A DNA stretch of 64,000 nt from Lachnospiraceae bacterium Phil5. Its GTDB lineage: Bacteria; Bacillota; Clostridia; TANB77; CAG-508. The DNA lies in assembly GCA_002633185.1 (NCBI GenBank), contig NWBM01000002.1, positions 626,832 to 690,831 on the forward strand, written 5' to 3'. The notes beneath the pieces were generated by a model. It saw nothing but the letters and a program-made list of their open reading frames with translations. It had not been told where the DNA came from and made no database searches. Both the position numbers and the translations under genes were made by a program. Below, piece after piece: positions 48,581 to 56,132 of this stretch (the first letter of the stretch is position 1; each line of letters begins with the position of its first letter).

Positions 48581-49042
48581 ATGTTAAAAATATTTAATAT
48601 AAAAGATAAGCCTGAATACATAGAGGAAGTTTGCATTCTTACCCAAAGAGAATGGGGAGATAAAAATTTATCTGAAGATGAATTTAAAAATAGAGTTAAT
48701 ACGAAGATTCAAAAGCTTTATGGGGCTTTGGATAATCCTTATTATTGTAAATTGATTTTATTGGATGATGATGTGCTAATTGGCTTTATTTCTATTTTTG
48801 AAAGTGATGGAGATGAGCGATTGGATTTGAAGCCTTGGTATGCGACGATGTTTGTGAAGGAAGAGTTTAGAGGGAAAGGTTATTCTAAGATTTTGAATGA
48901 TGCTATTTTAGATGAGGCTAGGAAGCGTGGATTTTCTAGGTTGTATTTGAAAAGTGATTTGGTTAATTATTATGAGAAGTTTGGGGCGAAGTATATTGAG
49001 GATTTGAATTGTGGGGAGAAGTTGTATTATATTGAGGTGTAA
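48581..49042 (+). CDS. GNAT family N-acetyltransferase
   Basis: 'LDLKPWYATMFVKEEFRGKGYSKILNDAILDEARKRGFSRLYLKSD'. Confidence 0.88.
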   Translation: MLKIFNIKDKPEYIEEVCILTQREWGDKNLSEDEFKNRVNTKIQKLYGALDNPYYCKLILLDDDVLIGFISIFESDGDERLDLKPWYATMFVKEEFRGKGYSKILNDAILDEARKRGFSRLYLKSDLVNYYEKFGAKYIEDLNCGEKLYYIEV

Positions 49043-49056
49043 AATAATTACAAATA

Positions 49057-49095
49057 CTGTAGAAATTTCATATATACACTATGAAATTTCTACAG
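49057..49095. repeat. Perfect inverted repeat (16-nt arms)
   Basis: CTGTAGAAATTTCATA-TATACAC-TATGAAATTTCTACAG. Confidence 0.85.
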
Positions 49096-49122
49096 CCAAT
49101 AACAATTTATTTTAACGTTTGT

Positions 49123-49242
49123 TTAGTTCGGAGTTGATCTACGATGTTGACTCACTCTTGTTCCAATCTTCTTTGTATATCCCTTTACTGGTACTATTTT
49201 CTTTTCCTGTTTTCCCGATTTGCTACTTTTTGTTTTTGCCAT
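49123..49242 (-). CDS. Small basic protein, 39 aa (absent from the ORF track)
   Basis: Reverse complement MAKTKSSKSGKQEKKIVPVKGYTKKIGTRVSQHRRSTPN*; AAAAGGAGATGAGAATA RBS; overlaps the 3' end of the upstream gene. Confidence 0.7.
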   Translation of the reverse strand: MAKTKSSKSGKQEKKIVPVKGYTKKIGTRVSQHRRSTPN

Positions 49243-50149
49243 TATTCTCATCTCCTTTTATATACTTATTTATCTTTTCTTCCCAATTCATATAATGATA
49301 AATTCTATCAATATGCAACTTATAATTTAACACTTCAGATTTTGAAAGTTTTGAAACATCTTCCCAATTTTTTTCTAAAATATATGTGGCATTATTTGGC
49401 ATTAGACTTTCTAAAATTGCATATTTACCACATATAAAAACAATATAACCTTTAAATTCTTTTGTACCAACAGCAATATTATCTTCACTATTGTCAATGA
49501 GTTTTTCAATATTTCTTATATACATTCCTTCTCTATTTTTACTTACTTTCTCTCTGACTATATTTCTTAATATTTCCTTTGTCTTTTTCCCAGGTCTTAG
49601 TATCTCCCAATTTACAGTTTTGACTATTTTTAATGGTTGTTCCATGTTTTTATTAATTATTTCGCATTCATCAAAAATGCTTAATAATATATTGATAAGT
49701 AGTTTTATATCATTGTGATTTTTTTCATTATTCTTCAGTATATGAGAAACTACCCATTTATTTTCTTCTTTATCTTCTAATATCATAAATTCAAGTGCTC
49801 GAGGCGGTACATAATCTCTTTGATATCTTTCATATGGAATGTACTTAAAATCTGTATACTTATTGTGTCCATAATCTTCCCACGACCATTCCCAATATCT
49901 TTCAGCTTTTTCTTTTGGTAAATCTTTTCTTACAATACATTTTCCTTCCGAATTTTCATAAGCACTTTGAGAAATATCTGAATTTGGCACTATCACTTCT
50001 CCAACAATAAATTCGGAGTCAAAGCCCATTTTTACTACCTTTTCTTTATTTTTCTCTTCAATTTTTATCCCGACTCTAAGTTCTTCATCTTCTTTAAATT
50101 CAACTAAATATCTTTTTACATTTCTTATTCTTCTTTTTTTTATTTTCAT
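49223..50149 (-). CDS. Hypothetical protein (309 aa)
   Basis: ATG at 50149; C-terminus 'NATYILEKNWEDVSKLSKSEVLNYKLHIDRIYHYMNWEEKINKYI'. Confidence 0.7.
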   Translation of the reverse strand: MKIKKRRIRNVKRYLVEFKEDEELRVGIKIEEKNKEKVVKMGFDSEFIVGEVIVPNSDISQSAYENSEGKCIVRKDLPKEKAERYWEWSWEDYGHNKYTDFKYIPYERYQRDYVPPRALEFMILEDKEENKWVVSHILKNNEKNHNDIKLLINILLSIFDECEIINKNMEQPLKIVKTVNWEILRPGKKTKEILRNIVREKVSKNREGMYIRNIEKLIDNSEDNIAVGTKEFKGYIVFICGKYAILESLMPNNATYILEKNWEDVSKLSKSEVLNYKLHIDRIYHYMNWEEKINKYIKGDENNGKNKK

Positions 50150-50218
50150 ACATATCACATTCCTTTCTTCTGCTTAGTTGCACATAATTAAAATTTTAAA
50201 AAAATCCTTTCTGCCCTA

Positions 50219-50316
50219 TTGTAATTTAAAAAAGAAATATGTATAATTGAACTAGTAAAAGATCTTGTCTAATTCTTTTATTTTCGTTCAATGTATAAAC
50301 ATTGGGCGTTTTTTCT
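50219..50316 (+). ncRNA. Candidate small RNA (promoter plus about 60-nt transcript ending in an intrinsic terminator)
   Basis: TTGTAA-17-TATAAT at 50219-50247; transcript with UAAAAGA/UCUUUUA hairpin then CGTTCAATGT-ATAA-ACATTGGGCG-TTTTTT terminator (50285-50314); no ORF. Confidence 0.5.
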
Positions 50317-50426
50317 TTTTTAGCAACTATTCAAATTAATATTAGAAATTTTTGCAATAATATACAAGTTGCATTTGCAACTTTATGTAATCTTTTTTAA
50401 CTTTTTATGTTTCTACATTTTTAAAC

Positions 50427-50455
50427 TTGCACCTTTCCCCAATCTATGCTATAAT
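50427..50455 (+). promoter_or_regulatory. Sigma70 promoter with about 120-nt structured leader
   Basis: TTGCAC-17-TATAAT; leader hairpins CAAGA/TCTTG, CACGG/CCGTG, AAACATTTT/AAAATGTTT before ATG 50577. Confidence 0.6.
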
Positions 50456-50576
50456 AAACCTACAATTTAAATATTCAAAAGAACAAGAAAAACTCTTGTA
50501 CACGGCTAAAAGCATTAACCGTGATAATATTAAAAACATTTTAAAGAAAATGTTTATTTTAAATGGAGGTGTTCTT

Positions 50577-50945
50577 ATGAATAATACAATTACTGAATAT
50601 TTAAATTGTGGTAAATGCAAGAGTTTCAATGAAACACTTTTCTCTTACATAGATAAAAGTGGTCATACGGACTCTGAAATTTACAAGGCGGTAGACATAG
50701 ATCGTAAGTTATTTTCTAAAATTAGATGTAACGAGGACTACATTCCCAGAAAGAATGTGGTAATCAAATTGTGTTTTGCCTTAAAGCTTAACAAAGCCGA
50801 ATTTAACAACTTGTTAAACTCAGCTGGTTACTCTTTAAGTTCAAACAAATTTGACCTGGTTATCACCTACTGTTTAGAAAACGGCATTTATAATATAAGC
50901 ATCATAAACGACTACTTGTATACCAACTGCGGCGCTATTCTATAG
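50577..50945 (+). CDS. Helix-turn-helix-like regulatory protein
   Basis: 123-codon ORF after TGGAGGTG RBS; 'IYKAVDIDRKLFSKIRCNEDYIPRKNVVIKLCFALKLNKAEFNNLLNSAGYSLS'. Confidence 0.7.
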   Translation: MNNTITEYLNCGKCKSFNETLFSYIDKSGHTDSEIYKAVDIDRKLFSKIRCNEDYIPRKNVVIKLCFALKLNKAEFNNLLNSAGYSLSSNKFDLVITYCLENGIYNISIINDYLYTNCGAIL

Positions 50946-50980
50946 CGTTATTTTTTTGTCGCTTTTTAGGCGACCTTTTT
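50932..50980 (+). terminator. Tandem terminators
   Basis: CGCTATTCTATAGCG-TTATTTTTTT and GTCGC-TTTTTAG-GCGACCTTTTTT. Confidence 0.75.
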
Positions 50981-51036
50981 TGTTTTCGTTTGCCTTATAA
51001 TTGAATCAAATTACAATTATCAAGGAGGAAATAAAA

Positions 51037-51543
51037 ATGAAAATTAATTTATCAAGTTTAATGGGTTTAATTAATGAGAGCGAAACTCAATACAGCTCAT
51101 TGTTATATTCATTAAAGCAACACGTTTTTAACTCAACTGTTCAAGAGCTTAATGGCACAACAAATATAATTGAAGACAACAAAAAGGATTTCCAAGAGGA
51201 AATGGCAGAAGTTGAAAGATTATCTAAGGAAATTACTAAAATGAAAAGCATTCTTTACGCCAAAAATAATTCTTTTACTTTATCTGATGGTAGAACCATT
51301 CAAGCTGCAATAGTTGAAAACGCCAATTTGCGCAAGTTAAGAGATGGCTTGCAAAACTTGCTTCGCTACCGTAATTCTAAGCAAAGGGTTACTGAAGTTA
51401 ATAATTCATACTTTCAAATTCAAGAAATTAATTACAACGCAGATGAATTGAAGTCTAGAATCTTGCAATTAGATAATGCTATTAGACGTACAGATTTTGA
51501 GATTTCTAAGCTTAATAGTGTTGAATTTGATGTTGAATTGTAG
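51037..51543 (+). CDS. DIP1984 family protein
   Basis: 'MKINLSSLMGLINESETQYSSLLYSLKQHVFNSTVQEL...LSDGRTIQAAIVENANLRKLRDGLQNLL'; AAGGAGG RBS. Confidence 0.75.
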   Translation: MKINLSSLMGLINESETQYSSLLYSLKQHVFNSTVQELNGTTNIIEDNKKDFQEEMAEVERLSKEITKMKSILYAKNNSFTLSDGRTIQAAIVENANLRKLRDGLQNLLRYRNSKQRVTEVNNSYFQIQEINYNADELKSRILQLDNAIRRTDFEISKLNSVEFDVEL

Positions 51544-51589
51544 CTTCTTCGTTTGCGAAGCTTTAATTGAATAGTGATTATGGGGTCTG

Positions 51590-52105
51590 GTTAAGGTATT
51601 TTACTGGTTAAATTGAATATAAAGTTTCAAGCCCTTGCCTTTTTGAACGACTAGTTTTTGTAAAATTATTAATGTGCTTATAGGTTTTAAGTTATTTGAT
51701 TTTTTAAGGTTATTTATAAGGCTCTGGTTTTTGATGTGAGGCCTAAATGATTAGTTTATAGATTATTTTTTGATTACAATTTTTTGTGCGCTGATTATCT
51801 GATTAACAGAATTTTTAATAGTTGTTCAAGAAGGGCCAACTGGCAAGAAAATTGACTAGGCGAATGTCCACAGATTCTGATGTTCGCCGAGGATTGTTGG
51901 TATGGAATGTGGTACTGACAAAGCGATGATACTTAAGTTACGTTGATTTTCTTGAGTGCTGTCCTGTATCTGGAATAGTGGGATGGTATGGCTGGTTGGA
52001 GTAAAAAATGAAATGTGCTAAATTCGTAGGGAATTGAACCTTGCCTAATTTAGTGCATTTCATCAAAAAAGCAGCTACGGTGCTATAGCCCGTACCTGCT
52101 TTTTA
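51590..52105 (+). ncRNA. Candidate large structured noncoding RNA
   Basis: About 500 bp with no ORF of 60 aa or more, visibly higher GC than its surroundings, several helices with G-U pairs, a long hairpin and a terminator at the 3' end. Confidence 0.35.
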
Positions 52106-53107
52106 TTAATTATCATTCGAAATATTCTTTAGTCCGTCTCCTACCTTTTTTATAATGTCTGTAAATTCTGTTGCATCTTTTTGAGAAAAAACAATTCTTT
52201 CTCCAATTTTATAACTATTATCACCTGTTTTCCTTATATAATTAGCATCTACAATTCCATTTTTATGTATTAACAAATGCCTTTTTTGATAATATACCTT
52301 CATTTTAGAAAACTCTTCCTCTTTTAGCCAATTCTCGAACGAAATACCAGCTAACTGTTTCCATATTCTATCAGCATCATCGATTCTCTGAAATGTATTC
52401 TGACTTAATTTTTCATATTCTGGAAATTTTTCATATATAGACTCGCTTAGACATTGTATAGCTTCAACTAAATCATTTGGTATACTTTCAAGCAATGCTC
52501 TAATAATTCTATTAGCTTCATCTTTATTTTCTATACTTTCTCCTATTACTTTTAAGTTGTTTAGTTTGGAATATGTCGTTTTAATAAATTCTTCAAATGT
52601 ATTAATTGCAGAATTGTTCCCACACGCTGGACAATAAAATGCAGAGCCTATAACAGCAAACCTAGCATTACATTTTTCACATTGAATCTTTTGTTCAATC
52701 AACTCTCGACATGATAACGGCAAATTATTTTCAAAATGTCTAAATCCTGAAACTTGCATATTTAATCTTAGTAAACCATTCTTCTGGTTTCTATTAAACT
52801 CCATTGCATCTCTTCTTAATGCCTGCCCTATTCTATATTTTACAGATTCAATTGCTCTTTGTTTTGCTTCTTCAATTTGTTCAGTTGTGAACCATTTGTC
52901 AGATGTTTCAGTTTTTCCACATCTTGGACAATATATTGCTTCATCTTTACATATATTTCGCCAATCTTCCTCATAAATTTTGAATTTATATAAACACTCT
53001 TCATTTGGACATTCCTTGTCAATATATCCCTCTTGATCTATGGGAACAGGTATTATATACTTGTATGATTGTAATTGGTATAACTCATTATTTAAATTTT
53101 TAAACAT
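52106..53107 (-). CDS. Zinc-ribbon protein with C-terminal HEPN-like motif
   Basis: CPNEEC/CPRC and CEKC/CPAC; 'YYQKRHLLIHKNGIVDANYIRKTG' (RxxxxH). Confidence 0.65.
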   Translation of the reverse strand: MFKNLNNELYQLQSYKYIIPVPIDQEGYIDKECPNEECLYKFKIYEEDWRNICKDEAIYCPRCGKTETSDKWFTTEQIEEAKQRAIESVKYRIGQALRRDAMEFNRNQKNGLLRLNMQVSGFRHFENNLPLSCRELIEQKIQCEKCNARFAVIGSAFYCPACGNNSAINTFEEFIKTTYSKLNNLKVIGESIENKDEANRIIRALLESIPNDLVEAIQCLSESIYEKFPEYEKLSQNTFQRIDDADRIWKQLAGISFENWLKEEEFSKMKVYYQKRHLLIHKNGIVDANYIRKTGDNSYKIGERIVFSQKDATEFTDIIKKVGDGLKNISNDN

Positions 53108-53118
53108 TTCAATCCCTC

Positions 53119-54786
53119 CTACTTTTCAGGAATTACTTTTAATAACAACTCATTACTCATTGTCAACATTAAATAAATTACTATCAACACATTGTTGAAA
53201 CTACATATTTCTTTCAGATTATTGTTGTGGTGGCATATATCATTTCTTAAGTTTTTTCCTACCGAATCAAACGATGTCAAATAAAATCTCATAGTTCTTA
53301 TATTAGCCTGTCCTAAAAATTTTTCTACTTCTGGTAAAGATAGAATACTTTCAATTGATAAATTATTATAAGGTATATATTTATTTACGATTACAGATTT
53401 ATAACATATCTCCCTTAATACTTTTTCGATTATTCCTATGCCTAAGTTCAACGCACTGAAATTCCAATACTCACAAACTAACATATCTTTTTCTTCCTTC
53501 TGCAACTCTAGTAATAAGTTTTTTAAAGCAAAACTAAACATATTAAAATCATCATCAACATTAGGAATCTCAATTCCATTTTTTTCTATATAGTTCGCCA
53601 CGCCAGCAAACATATAATTAAGCAATTCTTTAAATTTTGCATCGTCTAATAACATATACTTAATCATCATTTCACCTAATAGAATTGTAATATTCAGACG
53701 ACTTTGAGTAGAATATGTAAAATATTCATTAACATCAATATTAGTAGAAGCAATTCGATCTAAAAAAGAAGGTTCAACTTTACTTTCAATTGCAGATTGA
53801 ATTCTACTACACATTTTTTGTTTTATCCTTGTATGTGTTATCATTAACGATTTTATTTCCCAACTCAATTTAGGATCGTCTAATGCTTTTAATACTTCCT
53901 GTAAGTTTATTTCATATTTCATATGATGCCCATTTTTTTCTATGTATTCATTTAATAAAACTTTCTGTCTTTTTAATTCTTCTTTAAATTCATCAAATAA
54001 GACATTTTCTCCTATACCTTTAAAAAGTTGCATTGTTTCTTTAATATCGTTATATGTGTATGTCACATTTTCAATATTGGCATTAAATGCTCTACTTTTT
54101 ACCATATTAGAAATTGTTTCTATACTTGCATTATATAATTCTTTATTATCTTTTTTTAACATCATTAATGCATCTTTTAATAATTCGACTTTTGTCGCCA
54201 TTTGCCCTTCAATAATGTCTTTTGAAAACAATTCTACTTCTAACTGCGGATATTTTGAAAAAATCGGTTTATATTCTTCAATCTTTGGAAAAATTTTATA
54301 TGCATAATTTTTAACAATATACTCATATAACTCGAAATTTTTCTTGTCCTTGAAGTATTGGTAATTAGATTTAATATAATTTAATGAATACTCTATTATT
54401 TCATATGCATTTAAATCATATTTTTTTAATTCCTTTCTTGACAAAATAGTCTTATAATTACTTTTTATAAAATTGTTAACGTCAGATATTTTATAATTTT
54501 CTTTCATAAGTTTTATATCTTCAATTTTTTTTAAAACTTCAGTTTGCAAATCTTTTCTTACAATAGGAACTACTTCTTTAAGTTTAGAAAAACTATCCAA
54601 AAATATATAATCTATATAATCATCCAATGTTTTAATTTCTCTATTTTTTCCATTATAATACTTTTCAATATCATCATAACTATCAACCAATGTTTTAATT
54701 TGAAATCCACTGGCCATATCATTTTTCCCATAATACATTAAATTGCAAGAACTTTTTACGCTTTTTAATAATTTGAAAATATTCAT
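53119..54786 (-). CDS. Large protein with C-terminal HEPN-like RNxxxH motif
   Basis: 'SFDSVGKNLRNDICHHNNNLKE'; ATG at 54786 with GAGGTGAGGGAA RBS. Confidence 0.65.
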   Translation of the reverse strand: MNIFKLLKSVKSSCNLMYYGKNDMASGFQIKTLVDSYDDIEKYYNGKNREIKTLDDYIDYIFLDSFSKLKEVVPIVRKDLQTEVLKKIEDIKLMKENYKISDVNNFIKSNYKTILSRKELKKYDLNAYEIIEYSLNYIKSNYQYFKDKKNFELYEYIVKNYAYKIFPKIEEYKPIFSKYPQLEVELFSKDIIEGQMATKVELLKDALMMLKKDNKELYNASIETISNMVKSRAFNANIENVTYTYNDIKETMQLFKGIGENVLFDEFKEELKRQKVLLNEYIEKNGHHMKYEINLQEVLKALDDPKLSWEIKSLMITHTRIKQKMCSRIQSAIESKVEPSFLDRIASTNIDVNEYFTYSTQSRLNITILLGEMMIKYMLLDDAKFKELLNYMFAGVANYIEKNGIEIPNVDDDFNMFSFALKNLLLELQKEEKDMLVCEYWNFSALNLGIGIIEKVLREICYKSVIVNKYIPYNNLSIESILSLPEVEKFLGQANIRTMRFYLTSFDSVGKNLRNDICHHNNNLKEICSFNNVLIVIYLMLTMSNELLLKVIPEK

Positions 54787-54803
54787 TTCCCTCACCTCTT
54801 GTT

Positions 54804-55238
54804 TTACATTATATCATCTACATCGTATTTTTCTATATTGAATTCTGAACATTTGTGTGATATTTTTTCAGTTTTGTTCATTTCGCTATACATGTCTATT
54901 TCTTTTAATTCTTGGCTAGCTAAATCTGTATATAGCTTTTTAATTACATCCTTTCTTTCTACTATTGGTATTAAATTATTGGATGTATATCTTTCAGCAA
55001 TGCCCATAAAGTCTTCAGACAATAGTTTTTTATTGCTTATAAGATTATCCAAACTAATACCTAATAGTTCACAAAACTTAATCATCTCATTTGCAGTCAT
55101 ACTTTGTTTTCCCGTTTCAATTCTTGATATTTTAACTCTATCACCTATATTTAATTTATTTGCAATCTCTTCTTGCGTAAAACCTCTCATTTTTCGCAAA
55201 TGTTGTATTCTATTACCAATTTTTCTATCATCTAACAT
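54804..55238 (-). CDS. XRE-family transcriptional regulator
   Basis: 'IGNRIQHLRKMRGFTQEEIANKLNIGDRVKISRIETGKQSMTANEMIKFCELLGISLDNLI'. Confidence 0.9.
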   Translation of the reverse strand: MLDDRKIGNRIQHLRKMRGFTQEEIANKLNIGDRVKISRIETGKQSMTANEMIKFCELLGISLDNLISNKKLLSEDFMGIAERYTSNNLIPIVERKDVIKKLYTDLASQELKEIDMYSEMNKTEKISHKCSEFNIEKYDVDDIM

Positions 55239-55252
55239 ATCTTACCTCCAAC

Positions 55253-55302
55253 AGAAAAGCAAAATAATCTTGTTATATTAAACATTCATATTTTGCTTCT
55301 CT
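55253..55302. promoter_or_regulatory. Inverted repeat upstream of the XRE gene (possible autoregulatory operator or terminator)
   Basis: AGAAAAGCAAAATA ... TATTTTGCTTCTCT. Confidence 0.4.
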
Positions 55303-55318
55303 TAACATTTTATTCAAT

Positions 55319-55792
55319 TTATTCTTTTGTATGCTTATACTCTTCCCCATCTTCCGCAACCTTCATTTCACCATCTCCAGCAGCTTCAGCATCAGAATAA
55401 TACACATTGCCATTTACTCCACTAAGCCTCATCCTCAAATACTCCGCCAACTTCTCATCCGTACAATAAATATAGCACCCTTTCTGCCCCCTAGTCATCA
55501 ACGTTCTATAAGTATTCTTAATAATCTCATCAACAACCTTTTCAGCTTTATCAGCATCCTCTCTAAACAACTTATTTATCCCTTTAATAGATTGATCTGT
55601 TCTAGCTCTTGCATTAACATCAGTAACAATTCTACCATCCTCATATCTCAAATCATCACCAATAATAACCCCCACATAATCAAACTCCAACCCCTGCGCA
55701 GTATGTATACAACCAATTTCATTAACAGACTCGGCATCAATTGCCCACGTTTGGCTATTGCCTAAATTCCAGCTCATTGCAAAATCATGCAT
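55319..55792 (-). pseudogene. C-terminal fragment of a DUF2075-type (Schlafen-like) helicase
   Basis: 'ESVNEIGCIHTAQGLEFDYVGVIIGDDLRYEDGRIVTD...YRTLMTRGQKGCYIYCTDEKLAEYL'; the Walker A half is missing upstream and a stop precedes the frame. Confidence 0.75.
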
Positions 55793-56132
55793 AGAAATGG
55801 ATTTGTTGATGGCTCTCAGTTAGTTATGTGATGTTTTGAAAAATAGAAATCAAGAAAAATGCTTTGTTTCCATTAAAAGGTTCAAAGCATTTTTGATTTT
55901 TATTGCCATAAAACAGATAGCTTACTTCTTCTTTCATTATATAAATACAATGTAGCATTACCATCTTTCTTTTATCTTCTAATTTTTTCAAAATTGTGAG
56001 ACTTACCTTCACGAACTAACTTTTTTTGCCATTTCTCTGGTTTATGAGCAGGCTTTTCCATTTCTAATACCTCTTCTCTTTCTTCTTTTATTTCATAATA
56101 TTCAATCAATTAGGTACAAGTAAAAGAAATAA

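Noticed and set aside
52010-52065. GGAATTGAACC stretch as a tRNA T-arm
   Set aside because: No cloverleaf can be drawn around it; it is the loop of a long hairpin.
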